From: Lactifluus volemus
Taxonomy: Eukaryota; Basidiomycota; Agaricomycetes; Russulales; Russulaceae
Length of the DNA: 64,000 nucleotides
Reading direction: 5' to 3'
Assembly: GCA_022376515.1 (NCBI GenBank)
Contig: WTXI01000008.1
Span: forward strand, 248,001-312,000
Below are positions 20,463 through 31,409 of this stretch, in pieces. Made by a program: the position numbers and the translations under genes. The notes under the pieces are model-generated. The model was given only the letters and a program-made list of their open reading frames with translations, was not told where the DNA came from and did no database searches. Every line of letters starts with the position of its first letter. Position 1 is the stretch's first letter.

Positions 20463-23400
20463 TGACAGTACAACCACCCATCCTTATATCATCCACAAAT
20501 ATGCGCAAGTGAAATGCAGTTACTCACGCCTTGCTAAACAGCAACCTTAATACCCACCTCATGCTAATTCAGGAACCATGGTTTGATACCATCAGAACAG
20601 CACGAAATGACAGCGCGCAGAACGGAGTAGACGTTCTCAGAGGGGTAGCATCCCCAGCATGGGAGATCCACTACCCTGGCCATGCTGAAGGCCAGCAGCC
20701 CAAAGTCATGGCCTACTCACGCAAACCAACACAGACAGATACCAGTACTCAATTTACGGTAGTACCACGGGTAGATGTCTGCGCTCACCCAACTATACAA
20801 GTCCTCGACCTCATCTTCGACCAAGAGTAGTGGTGAGTAATCAATTTCTATCATGACATCCAGGACAATACATCACTTCAAAAGCTCCTAGATATTGACA
20901 TCGATGCAACCACACCCACCCTAGTGATAGGGGACTTCAACATGCACTCGCGAGCGTGGTCCCCCCTGATGTCCCCTGCTCATACTGGGCAGGCTGCCTG
21001 GAGGAATGGGTGGCCACAAACTTACTCTCACTAGCAAACAACCCAGGCAAGATTACCCAACGAGGAGCGGAACATGAGAGGGACTCAGTAATCAACCTAG
21101 CTTGGTATAACGAAGCAGCAATCCAAGTGGCAACTTTCACAGGCCTAACCACGGACTGGGAAGGCAGCCTTGCTTTGGACCACGCCATGCTACACCTTTT
21201 TGGATGCACTCACGACAAACTACCCATCCAAACCCCGGAGGTAGCCCTTGGCTTTGTGATTGACCCAGAGAAAAGAGAGGAATGGACCCGCATTTTCAAA
21301 GCAAGGTCCAAGATGCCCACCTTTCAGGCTAGCCCAGATGCAGAGGAAATCAAGATTGCTACAGAAGCACTAATGATGGACATAAGCCGTACTAATGAAG
21401 AAGTCTTCCGACGTCGGAAACTCCTGCACCCAAGAGCGTCCCTGTGGTGGAATGCGGCCTGTGCGATCGCAACCCATAACCTACATAGTGCATGGTCAAC
21501 AGAGACACGAGGGACAGCACAAGCAAGGCTCAAAGGTACAGTACGAGTGGCAAAGAGACAGTGGGCCGATGACTACATCGAGAAAACACAACTCTGGGAA
21601 CTGGCAGCCTGGCGACATGGCCGCAAAGTATCGAAAGTACCATCGCTACAGGGACCAGATGGTTTGGCACACACGCACGATGAAGTCGCTAACATTCTCT
21701 CACAGCATTTCTTCCCCCAAGCACCACCAAGGGTAGAAATAGCTTTTGAGGACGATCCCCCACCGCGGCCTACCAGAACCTTACCCCCTATTGACAAGGA
21801 ACTAATTGGCTCCCTCCTTGCGAAAACTACCAACAAGTCTGCACCTGGACAGTCAGGCCAAACCTGGACTATTCTCAAGTGGGTTTGGGCAGTGGACCCG
21901 GAACGCATACTAGCCCTCTTCTCAGCATGCCTAAAAGCAGGATACCACCCCCAGCCATGGAAAGAGGCAGTTGTGTGCATAATCCCCAAACCGCACCAAG
22001 CTGACTACACCCGCGCAAAAAATTTCCGACCCATCTCACTCTTGGAGTGCCTGGGTAAACTCCTCGAGAAGATCGTAGCTAAAATCATATACAGAGAGAT
22101 GACCAAACACGCACTGGTCCCAACCACACAATTTGGTGGCTGGAACGCTTCATCCACCCTAGACGCTGGCCTCTCATTACTCCATGACATCCAAGCAGCC
22201 CATAGGGCAGGTCTAAGAACGGGACTACTCTTGTTTGACATACAAGGGTATTTCGACAATATCAACCATGAGAGACTAATACACATTTTTGCCAATTTGG
22301 GCTTTGCGCCGGAGCTGGTAAGCTGGTGCCGCTCCTTCCTATCGGATCGCACAGTCCACCTATGCTTCAACAGCAAGTTGTCGGACCCCTTCAATTTCCC
22401 AGTGGGAACCCCTCAAGGATCACCAGTATCGCCAGTCCTCTCCACAATCTACACCTCACCACTCCTGCACAAAATGAGAGAATGGACGAACACATCACTG
22501 GGTATGTATGTAGACGACGGCACCATCTTCGCGTGTGGACGCAACTGGGGAGACATCGAGAACTCTATACGTGCTGGCTACACCTCATGTATCGACTGGC
22601 TAACTAGGGCGGGACTCAGCGTAGAGCCAGAAAAAACAGAACTAATCTACTTCAGAAAACATGGAGAGAAGTCTGACCCCCCACAGTGCATGTCCCTCCC
22701 TCTCCCGGCCCCCAACACCCAATACAAAGTCATGGCAACAAACACCCTACGGTATCTGGGCTTCTTCTTTGACAACCAACTCTCCTGGTCACACCATGTA
22801 GAGGTAATGTGTAACCGAGCACGGGCATCGCTTAAAGCCCTGCAACTCCTAGGCAACTCAGTACGCGGTCTCGATCAAGCGAGATGGAGACTAGCGTACA
22901 ACACTATATGCCTACCCGTCCTCACGTATGGCTGCCAACTCTGGTACACAGGTAAACAGGTCACCCTAGTCAAACAACTCCAAACAGTCCAAAATGACAC
23001 AGTCAGACTAATCTCTGGCACCTTCTGAACTACCCACACGAGCCTCTACACCACCTCCTCAACATTCTCCCCATGGATCTATGCCTCAACAAGATTCTCC
23101 TGAAAACAGCCCTCCGACTTTACAAAGCTCCAAGAGATAGCCAGCTTCTCCTTCGATTAGGTGGCATCTGGCATTTACCAGACGCTAATGACCTACCGCT
23201 CCCAGCGCTGAATCGAGCCAGCCTGAACTCCACCCTCCGATCACTCACGACCAGGATTCCCGTGAACAGACCACGCATCGACCCCTTCCCCAAGCTCCCA
23301 CCAGGAGTGCCGGACTGGAATGGCAAGGTGAAAGTCATACTCAAACAGAAAGAGTGGAACTATGAAGCCGTCACCAACTCCCTCACGACAGCATGCAGTG

Positions 23401-23777
23401 AGGGTACAACAATTAACATTTTCTGCAATGGTATACACTCAAATAAGGGTTGACCAGATGGAAAACAAATTGGGGCCACAGTGGCAGCACTATACCAAGA
23501 CGGGAGGGAAAAATTCCACGCAGAGGGAGTCTTTGGAGAAACGGCGATGGAACAGGACATTAGACTACACGCCCTCTACTCTGGTTTAGACACCCTCACC
23601 TCCCTCCTAGATGCACAACCATCCCAACAACACAAGCCCATAACCATCGCCTTAACGGCAGGGGCTGCACTTGTGAAAGCGCTGGACTCATCCCCACATG
23701 AGAACCAAGCGGAATCCATCAAGTTACTCAACAGGCTAAACACCACCATAGCTAAGTACCCCGCAGTTATGCAAACT
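20462..23777 (+). pseudogene. LINE ORF2 (endonuclease, reverse transcriptase, RNase H)
   Basis: Starts at the ATG of a TAATG junction. The endonuclease shows LMLIQEPWFD and VIGDFNMHSRAW but has a stop near 20507, two stops at 20828-20836 and a frameshift near 20965. The RT frame 20956-23028 is open, with FRPISLLECLGKLLEK, FDIQGYFDNINHERL, GTPQGSPVSPVLS and the catalytic YVDDG at about 22507-22521. After a stop at 23026 and a frameshift, the C-terminal part resumes (LNKILLKTALRLYKAP) and a degenerate RNase H follows (INIFCNGIHSNKG, a stop, then PDGKQIGATV) up to the MITE. Confidence 0.85.
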
Positions 23778-23949
23778 CATCAGGAAAACCCATTTTGCCT
23801 TAAACTGTATTAGATGCTCCTTAAAGCTTACTTAAGATATTGGTAATTAGATCCTCAACTTACCAACATTGAGGATCTAATTACCAACATCTTAAGTAAG
23901 CTTTAAGGAGCATCTAATACAGTTTAAGGCAAAATGGGTTTTCCTGATG
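23778..23949 (+). mobile_element. 172-bp palindromic MITE, copy 1
   Basis: Two 81-nt arms beginning CATCAGGAAAACCCATTTTG pair around a 10-nt loop (CTTACCAACA), with one arm mismatch (GATATTGG against GATGTTGG). The flanking dinucleotide CT is present on both sides. It is inserted in the RNase H part of the LINE and appears identical to copies 2 and 5. Confidence 0.92.
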
Positions 23950-24081
23950 CTCAGAACCCAGCATATACTGTATCTACCTCTTGGGACTTTATAAAGAGAA
24001 CAAGGTGTGGGCAAATACACTCCAGTATGTATTAACGCTCCCTACCCATCTGTGCAATTAATATCACTTTATTATCTAGGA

Positions 24082-25860
24082 AGACATACGATAGCCTTAT
24101 CGATGCACTACGCCAAGGGGGTGGATTAACAGATACGGTGCACCCCAATAAACCTGCTAGTGCTTCCAGAGACATCCAAAAGCCCCTGCCTCTGACAAAG
24201 CACCAGGAAGACTACCTCAATATCATATATTGGCGTTTCGAGACATACACAGCAGAGCAAGCATGATGAGAAAAGAGCAGTGAACACAAGGGACAATGAG
24301 GGTGGGGGCATCTTGAAGAAGGCAAGAATGTTTCGTTCTGGTTCCTCCAAGAGGAGACAGGGGAGGTAATAGACACAGATGAGCTAAAGGAGATTCGCAA
24401 GTCCAGTAAACGGCTGTGGCGAGTCCTCTACGACCAGGGGAAACTTGCATGCCTGTGGAAACAAGTGCACCCAGATGTCCAGGACTAATTCTATGCCAAG
24501 ATCAAGTCAAAACACCCGTCACTTCAACTATGTCACAGAAATTGGAAAGCGAGAAAGGTTTGTACTACTGACTTTTCGCATTGGTACAAGAAGCAAGCAA
24601 ATTCATTGGAGCCCATCAAATCTGAGCAAAGTGACTTGCCAGAGAAGGGGACTGTACCTGTGAAGAGGCCATCAGATTCCATGGATCTTGAGGAATCAAA
24701 TAAAAGGGCCAAAGGTGAGTTGTCATTGCATCATTATACATCTATCTGAAATGATCTAGATGACACAGATACTGATAAGAGCTCTATTGCTAATCTCCCT
24801 GTGCGTGCGCACCCCCCTTCTCTGACAGAAAGTGTATGCATACCCTCATACCATACACATAGATCCCCCCCCTTCGCCTACTGCAGCCTCTATCGACCAG
24901 AGAGACCCAACTCAGATACCGAACACTAGCACGGCCAAGGTTCCCCCCAATAACACAAGGCAAGAGCCTGTAGTATGTTGCTACTCTACACCGACGCTAA
25001 CACACTGACACTTCAAGAAGATTAGGATCCCTAAACCATTGTAAGTGTCATATTGCCATTGGTATTAACCTACTTACGCAGCTCGATCAGCATACCAATC
25101 ACACAACCTATCTTGACGATCCCCCCCTATCTTGCCCTTACTCAGTTAAGCCACTTCCAACCAACCTGGGCCAACTTCCGCGATAGAGACAGAACGTATG
25201 TGATCTTCTAAGCTATTCCTCAATGGGTTCAACGTTGGCACTCATGCATACTCATGCAATGCACACCAGAAATAAGCCCCCCCACCCCAATGATTCCATC
25301 ACGCATTCCTGATGAGGTGATGCAGGTAGACTCTGTTTTGGTCACCATCTTAGAAGGTGCGACGCAATTCAGCGCATAATTACATTCACACTGACAAGGA
25401 TGGCTTAGCGACTCAAATAATACCAGACACACAAGTTAATACACAAGTACCAATTTTACACTTAGTGAAAGGCAATGTTATTCCTAACATCCACCCCACT
25501 TCATCAAAGAGACCGATTCCAATGCGCGTGAACAATTTCTAATCAGCGTGGTAAGTGTGTCCATCTAATCTAATAAGATCCATCTAACCTCGTGTCCAGG
25601 AATTTATTCGCGATAGACTACCTCAAAGGACATTCTAATGTGACACGTGAAGACTTCTCCATTGTGTGGGACACGCTGGAACCAGAGACAGTCACAGTGG
25701 GTACTAATATTATCACTGCTCATCCTATCTCATAACAAACATATTGAAGTGGTACAAACAAATAGAACAAGACACGAAAAAGGACAAGAAAGGAAAGAAA
25801 GGAAAGAAATAACAATAGTATGTACACTACAAGTTATTCTCATTCTATTGCACTCATGAC
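24082..25860 (+). pseudogene. Decayed intron-containing gene of unknown family
   Basis: A single frame from 24082 to 24713 reads as protein with about four stops (YDSLIDALRQGGGLTDTVHP; SFWFLQEETGEVIDTDELK; RLWRVLYDQGKLACLWKQVH). It ends in a basic, nuclear-signal-like stretch (KRPSDSMDLEESNKRAKG). A classic intron follows (GTGAGT at 24714, ending ATCTAG near 24758), then an exon beginning DDTDTDKSSIANLPV. Further intron-like boundaries occur near 25040-25082, and an exon-like stretch near 25602-25698 reads DYLKGHSNVTREDFSIVWD. I do not recognise the family. A transposon-linked accessory gene or a dead host gene are both possible. Confidence 0.45.
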
Positions 25861-25949
25861 ACACTCACAGCACTTGCACACATTCACTCTTTCTCGACTT
25901 GCTACTTTAGATGCGCTCAAGCAGGGGGGGCAGGCCGGGACGAGGTATC

Positions 25950-26240
25950 TCTTGATCGCAATTCAATCGAGCCGTATTAAGATTGAATAAGATTGATCCA
26001 AATTAATTACGTTGTACTGTAAATAAAATAAAATCAATTTGATTCAACATGTGTAATCAAATGATATTGATCCAGTTCAATTCAATTCAGACTGGAATTC
26101 AAATAAATTCGAAAAACTTAAATTGCATTCAATGTTGGATTGGAGTAAATTGCAAAAAGGTCTCAAAAAATGATTAAAATTGATATGAAATCAAGTTACT
26201 TCAATTTACTTAAAATTACTTCAATCAATTTTTGACTGGG
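25950..26240. repeat. ATTCAATTCAATC-rich repeat, second copy
   Basis: The same word content and layout as 15741-15954: overlapping TTCAATTCAA, an AAATTTACTTAA-like tract and a final GACTGGGC. No coding capacity. Confidence 0.55.
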
Positions 26241-26689
26241 CTTAAATTTCAGTCAGATAGAAACAATGATGTTGCTCCAAGAGACTGTAGATAAAGTTGA
26301 GGTCTGTGGGGAGGAGTTTGCAGTGTTGACCTGGGCAATGGCTGTGAGGGTTGGATGGTATACCATAGGTATGAGAGTAGATTGTTGGGGAAATCAAATC
26401 GGGCATGAAGAGGGGCTGACAGCCGAGAATGGCGTGTAGTGTGCGCTGGGACCCTGAGATGGGATTGCCAATGCTTGCGGCTCCCTGAGGGCCTGCCGGC
26501 GTGGACAACGCCTGCTTCTCGTTGGGGGCAGGCACCCACAGCTGCCCATTATGATACCATTCACTTTCTACAGACAAATTCCCTTTTACCTTAGCATAGT
26601 TAGTTCACCCAAGCACATGGCAATGTCCCGCCTTGTGCACACTAAGATCGAGCAGCCGTCTTGGCACTAAATTCATTCAGTCCATAGCA
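26241..26689. other. Stretch without recognised gene
   Basis: Minus-strand frames of about 100 codons exist (26242-26577 and an overlapping frame) but neither shows a domain. Possibly the decayed interior of the element whose transposase N-terminus lies at 26690-26975. Confidence 0.35.
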
Positions 26690-26975
26690 CACACACTAGA
26701 CTACATAAATACCAAAATACGAGACTGGGGGATCAAGAACGTGCCCCATATTCTTTTTCTGCTCGGCGCTGCCTCTCCCGCTCATTCTGCTCCCATGCAC
26801 GTGTTCATTCGCCATGTCTTCACTCTCGTTTTCGACACCATAGATAAGTGTTTGATAGACAAGGCTTTTCTTGACTTCCAGCAGTTGGCAAATTGTCTTG
26901 ATGCTAAGGCCTTGCTCATGGCATAGAATTGGGATGCACACTTTTAGGTCTCATGACACTGGACAACGGGGCATG
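26690..26975 (-). pseudogene. Transposase N-terminal helix-turn-helix fragment (Tc1/mariner-like)
   Basis: Minus-strand translation gives VCIPILCHEQGLSIKTICQL followed by LEVKKSLVYQTL, a helix-turn-helix of the kind that begins Tc1/mariner-like transposases. It is preceded by a methionine and a stop-interrupted leader near 26965. The catalytic part is not visible downstream. The young copia element is inserted just upstream of this fragment, at 26988-26992. Confidence 0.55.
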
Positions 26976-26992
26976 CCTGTTGGGTTAGGGCA

Positions 26993-27348
26993 TGTTGGGA
27001 GCGCAGCCTCGCAAGGCGCAAGTCGAGCGACGCTTCGTGGTCACACGTCACATGACGCGTGACGCCGATACCCACAGACTTTCCGCGTTCAGTACCAAGT
27101 CGATTTCATTATCTCCTTATAGCTTAACCCCCTTAGAATTTGACCTCAGTTTGGTCATCCCTTATATAGTGTAGACACCGTGTTCACCTACCTCAGTCTT
27201 TACTTTCACAGACTGAGGTTAGTCTCTCCTTTATTTACTTAGTTCTCAGTTACTTACTATTAACTCTAGCCTCATTGTCTCACTCCAATAGGTTAGAACA
27301 ATATAGTCTTTACTTTCACAGACTGAGCCTCATTGTCTCACTCCAATA
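26993..27348 (+). repeat. 5' LTR of the young copia
   Basis: Begins TGTTGGGAGCG and ends CTCCAATA. A TATA-like TTATATAG sits near 27168. The 3' part carries an internal duplication: CCTCATTGTCTCACTCCAAT and CTTTACTTTCACAGACTGAG each occur twice. Confidence 0.93.
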
Positions 27349-27436
27349 GATTATGAGACCTGAGCTTTAAGAGCTCTCGAAGACACCGCGCGCGTACAAA
27401 TTCCGAACAAGCTAAACCAGGCCCTCCTCACGCAGA

Positions 27437-30400
27437 ATGTCTACACCGCAAGGTACCAGCGCCTCCTCCGCAGGGGCCTCGACTTCTTCTCAGACTGCTC
27501 CGGGACGACCTCCTCACTTGCTCAACCTACCCCTTCTTGAAATGGATGGTAGCAATTACGCTTTCTGGAAGTGCCGCGTCGAGACTGTTTTCACATATCA
27601 CGACCTCTGGTCTGTCACCAGCGGAGCCCTCACAAAACCAGATCCAGCAGCCGATCCGACGGGCTACGCGCACTGGAACATCAAAAACGAGAGCGCGCGA
27701 ATGCATCTCGTAATGGCCATGACAGACGAGCCGCTCAACTCGGTCCTCGACACGAAATCCGCAAAGGATACCTGGAGTCGATTAGCGGAGCGATACGAGG
27801 GGAAAGGCGAGCAGAGGATAACCCACCTCATCGACGACGTCTTCCGCCGCCAGCTTCTCGATACGGAGCCTCTCGAGCCTCAAATTAATTCTTTAATTCG
27901 ATCCGCTCGCACCATCACCGCCCTCGGACTCGCGCTCGATGACCGCATCATCGCGCATACAATCATCGGAGCCCTTCCACCTTCTCAATCCACCCTTAAA
28001 ACCATCCTCTCGACACGCGACAATATCGATATCGAAAACACGAAATCTCAGATCATACGAGATGAACAACGCCGCGTCCACGAATCGGGCATGGCCGCCA
28101 CCGCTTTTTTCGCCAAATCGATCAAGGCCGCTAAAAAAGGAAAAGGGAAGGGTAAAGGGAACCAGGAAGACAAGTCGAAAAAGTACTGCAACCATTGCAA
28201 AATCAAAGGGCACGATACGAGCGAATGTCGAAAGTTGAAGAAGGAGCAGGAGGCCAAGGCCACCGCGAACGCGAAACCGGCAAACGCGACGCCTGCCGCA
28301 ACGGCAAAAATCGCGAACGCTGACGAGATGACCACGGACGAAACCATTCGAACTGTTCATGTCTTCCGGGCACAGTCAAATGCTACCAATCTGAAGTTAA
28401 ACCAGAATTCCTGGATAATGGACTCTGGTGCATCACGCACCATGTGCTCCAACAGAAATTGGTTCCAGCAATTTTCTAGCCTTACCCGGAACATCCCCGT
28501 CGTCCTGGGCGATAACAGCGCCATCCAAGGCATCGGCCAGGGACGCGTACACGTTCGGATGCGCGCCGGAAACGAGTGGAGCGACGTAATCTTGCAGAAC
28601 GTCCTCTACGTCCCCGAGTTGCACGGGAACCTGCTGTCCGTTTCCCACCTCACGAGCTGCGGCGCCGACGTCCGATTCGCTGGGCAAGGCTGCCAAATAT
28701 TCGACGCGACCGGAAGCGTTATCTGCGAAGGTCAGCGGCATCAAAACCTTTACCTCATGAACATCCATACTGTCCCCCTCGCCACCGCTCGGATCGCGAT
28801 CGTCGAAATGTTCCCCGCGGAAGGCGATGACTTGTCCCCCGCGCACGAATTCGCCTTAACGGCACGAGCTCCATCCGCGAAAGCCGACCTTGCTACCTGG
28901 CACCGGCGCCTCGGCCACCTGAATACGGACACGATCCTACGCATGGCCCGAAAGGGCATCGTCAGTGGCATCGAGATAACATCGGGGAAATCACTTACCA
29001 CCCCATGTGAGCCATGCCTCAAGGGGAAGCAGACCCGCGCCGAAATCCAAAAAATGACACGTCCCGACGCCGTCCAATGGGAACTAGCATGTAATGACGA
29101 GAAGCGCATGTTCGAGAACATGGGGGTATACGAGTTGGTGCCGCGCCCGACCGATCGAAAAATCGTTGGCAGTAAGTGGGTCTTCAAAATAAAACGAGGT
29201 CCCGACGGCACGATCCAGAAGCACAAGGCGCGCCTCGTCGCGCAGGGCTTCACCCAGACAGAAGGGATCGATTTCGATGAAACGTTCGCCCCAGTGGCGA
29301 AGTTCGCCTCGCTGCGCACCGTCCTCGCGCTCGCTGCCGAATACGATCTGGAAGTCCATCAGTTGGACGTCAAATCAGCCTACCTCAATGGGGACCTGAA
29401 AGAGGAGATCTATATGGCTCCCCCCCCAGGTTTTGACACTCCAGAAGGGATGGTCTTAAAATTAAAAAAGGCCGTCTACGGCACGAAGCAAGGGGGGCGC
29501 GCGTGGTACGAGCACATCAAATCGACGCTCAGATCGATGGGCTACGATCACACTGACGCCGATCACGCGGTCTTCACCCGCTCGAAAGATGAAGTACTCT
29601 CCATCATCGCATTATATGTTGATGACATTACCATGGCCTGCAAAAGCCTCAAGGTCATTAATGAAGACAAGGAGAAGTTAAAGAAAACCTACCAGATGAC
29701 AGATCTTGGTGAGATCACCTGGATCCTCGGGATGCACGTAACGTGCGATCGCGATGCCGGCTGGATCGCCCTATCGCAGGAGAGGTACATAAACGACACT
29801 CTCGATCGCCTAGGAAAGGCCGATGTCAGGCCGATCAGCACGCCCGCGGTCCCGAACGAGCACCTCCTGAAGCTCGACTCACCCGAGACAAACGTCAAGG
29901 CATACCAGAGCGCGATCGGAGCGCTGATGTACCCGATGCTCGGGACACGCCCCGACCTGGCCTACACCGTGGCCGCGCTCGGACGCCACGCCGCTAACCC
30001 CGGTGAAGAGCACTTGCGAGCCCTCGACCGTGCGTTCCGATACCTCCGAGCCACGAGCGACCGACGCCTCGTCTTCCAGAGGGGAACCCAAGATGGGACC
30101 CGTCTCCATGGCTACGTCGACGCCGACTGGGCCAGCGACGTGAACGATCGGAAATCGACCTCGGGCTTCGTCTTCATGCTAGCTGGAGGGGCCATCAGCT
30201 GGAGCTCGAAAAAGCAACAGACAGTCGCATTATCGAGTACCGAGGCCGAGTATATCGCAGGCGCGCACGCGGCAAAAGAGGCCGCCTGGTTAAAAAACCT
30301 AGTCAGCGAAATCTGGAAAGATCAAAAAACCGACTTACCCATCATCCTTTACATTGACAACCAATCAGCTATCTCTATCGCAAAGAATCCGGAGTTCCAT

Positions 30401-30580
30401 GATCGCACCAAGCACATTGATGTCAGGCATCACTTTCTCAGGCAACAAGTTGATCTGAAAGCCATCAGCCTCAAGTATATGCCTACAGATGAACAAGTTG
30501 CTGATGTACTCACCAAGGGCCTTGCACGAGAGAAGCACGAACGCTTCGCAGCCTGCATGGGCTTACGCCGTGCGGACTGA
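27437..30580 (+). CDS. Copia Gag-Pol polyprotein, integrase core deleted
   Basis: 1047 codons, open throughout. In order: copia-type Gag (MDGSNYAFWKCRVETVF; residues about 1-240); a CCHC zinc knuckle (YCNHCKIKGHDTSEC, near residue 250); aspartic protease (WIMDSGASRTM, near 328); the GAG-preintegrase zinc domain (WHRRLGHLN, then PCEPCLKGKQTR, about 488-535); reverse transcriptase (WVFKIKRGPDG; LYVDDITMA near 728); and RNase H (GYVDADWASD near 893; LSSTEAEYIAG; DVLTKGLA). Near residue 542 the sequence passes straight from the preintegrase domain to the linker before RT (RPDAVQWELACNDE). The D-D-E integrase core of about 300-350 residues present in other copia polyproteins is absent without breaking the frame. 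Encapsidation, protease and RT functions look intact; integration would need a helper. Confidence 0.93.
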   Translation: MSTPQGTSASSAGASTSSQTAPGRPPHLLNLPLLEMDGSNYAFWKCRVETVFTYHDLWSVTSGALTKPDPAADPTGYAHWNIKNESARMHLVMAMTDEPLNSVLDTKSAKDTWSRLAERYEGKGEQRITHLIDDVFRRQLLDTEPLEPQINSLIRSARTITALGLALDDRIIAHTIIGALPPSQSTLKTILSTRDNIDIENTKSQIIRDEQRRVHESGMAATAFFAKSIKAAKKGKGKGKGNQEDKSKKYCNHCKIKGHDTSECRKLKKEQEAKATANAKPANATPAATAKIANADEMTTDETIRTVHVFRAQSNATNLKLNQNSWIMDSGASRTMCSNRNWFQQFSSLTRNIPVVLGDNSAIQGIGQGRVHVRMRAGNEWSDVILQNVLYVPELHGNLLSVSHLTSCGADVRFAGQGCQIFDATGSVICEGQRHQNLYLMNIHTVPLATARIAIVEMFPAEGDDLSPAHEFALTARAPSAKADLATWHRRLGHLNTDTILRMARKGIVSGIEITSGKSLTTPCEPCLKGKQTRAEIQKMTRPDAVQWELACNDEKRMFENMGVYELVPRPTDRKIVGSKWVFKIKRGPDGTIQKHKARLVAQGFTQTEGIDFDETFAPVAKFASLRTVLALAAEYDLEVHQLDVKSAYLNGDLKEEIYMAPPPGFDTPEGMVLKLKKAVYGTKQGGRAWYEHIKSTLRSMGYDHTDADHAVFTRSKDEVLSIIALYVDDITMACKSLKVINEDKEKLKKTYQMTDLGEITWILGMHVTCDRDAGWIALSQERYINDTLDRLGKADVRPISTPAVPNEHLLKLDSPETNVKAYQSAIGALMYPMLGTRPDLAYTVAALGRHAANPGEEHLRALDRAFRYLRATSDRRLVFQRGTQDGTRLHGYVDADWASDVNDRKSTSGFVFMLAGGAISWSSKKQQTVALSSTEAEYIAGAHAAKEAAWLKNLVSEIWKDQKTDLPIILYIDNQSAISIAKNPEFHDRTKHIDVRHHFLRQQVDLKAISLKYMPTDEQVADVLTKGLAREKHERFAACMGLRRAD

Positions 30581-30587
30581 GGGGGCG

Positions 30588-30943
30588 TGTTGGGAGCGCA
30601 GCCTCGCAAGGCGCAAGTCGAGCGACGCTTCGTGGTCACACGTCACATGACGCGTGACGCCGATACCCACAGACTTTCCGCGTTCAGTACCAAGTCGATT
30701 TCATTATCTCCTTATAGCTTAACCCCCTTAGAATTTGACCTCAGTTTGGTCATCCCTTATATAGTGTAGACACCGTGTTCACCTACCTCAGTCTTTACTT
30801 TCACAGACTGAGGTTAGTCTCTCCTTTATTTACTTAGTTCTCAGTTACTTACTATTAACTCTAGCCTCATTGTCTCACTCCAATAGGTTAGAACAATATA
30901 GTCTTTACTTTCACAGACTGAGCCTCATTGTCTCACTCCAATA
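30588..30943 (+). repeat. 3' LTR of the young copia
   Basis: Same length as the 5' LTR and, by reading, the same sequence. It is preceded by a purine tract and followed by GGGCA, which matches the 5' flank. Confidence 0.93.
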
Positions 30944-31040
30944 GGGCACACAATGCTGGCAGGTATTATGCTTATGGGGTCCTCAGTGCCTTACAACCAA
31001 ACATAACCAAGCTGCACAATTTTAAAAATGTGATTCTGTA

Positions 31041-31409
31041 TCACTGGTTGGGATACTGCATTTTGAGGCTGACAAAATCTTGACATAATCATAATATAAG
31101 GCCATTTGTTTTCCTTCATTTTTTATGAGAATAAATATGAATAAAATGATTATATTTTATTAAGCTAAATGTACATCAAAAATTTAAGCCAAAATTATAC
31201 TTCTCTAATTGATAGACATTGTGCTAGATAACATGCAAGATAGGTCTGAGTAAAAATACTTTACTTTCATTTTGTGTCATACATTAGCTTAACAATATAT
31301 AATGATTTTATTTATATTTATCCTCATGAAAATGAAGAAAAACAAATGGCCTTATATTATGATTATGTTAAGATTTTGTTAGCCTTAAAAGGCAGTTTTC
31401 CAACTAGTG
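31041..31409. mobile_element. Tc1/mariner-like MITE with long terminal inverted repeats
   Basis: Arms of roughly 110 nt pair with few mismatches. The left arm begins CACTGGTTGGGATACTGC and contains AAAATCTTGACATAATCATA; the right arm is its complement with CACTAGTTGG and AAAATCTTAACATAATCATA. The outer ends sit next to TA on both sides, as for Tc1/mariner insertions. The exact outer base is uncertain by one or two nucleotides. No coding capacity. Confidence 0.75.

Larger units (their letters stand above)
17700..23777 (+). mobile_element. Tad-like non-LTR retrotransposon (LINE)
   Basis: About 6.1 kb with two ORFs in the order gag-like zinc-knuckle protein, then AP endonuclease, reverse transcriptase and RNase H. 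It is the Tad-type fungal arrangement. The 5' side abuts a copia remnant and the 3' end is cut by the palindromic MITE at 23778, so the true 3' tail is not seen. Several stops and frameshifts make it probably inactive, although the RT frame is open over 690 codons. Confidence 0.87.
26993..30943 (+). mobile_element. Young Ty1/copia retrotransposon lacking the integrase core
   Basis: 3951 bp with two 356-bp LTRs (26993-27348 and 30588-30943) that look identical, flanked by the 5-bp duplication GGGCA at 26988-26992 and 30944-30948. One long ORF lies between the LTRs, and a purine tract (GAGGGGGCG) directly precedes the 3' LTR. The GC- and CpG-rich composition contrasts with the surrounding decayed repeats, consistent with recent arrival. 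It is shorter than a standard copia (about 5 kb) because the integrase catalytic region is missing. Confidence 0.95.

Noticed and set aside
23778..23949. Palindrome as a transcription terminator or replication origin
   Set aside because: Five near-identical dispersed copies with target duplications are explained by transposition.
27571..30639. Antisense and out-of-frame ORFs within the young copia
   Set aside because: Shadows of the 1047-codon Gag-Pol frame caused by high GC content.
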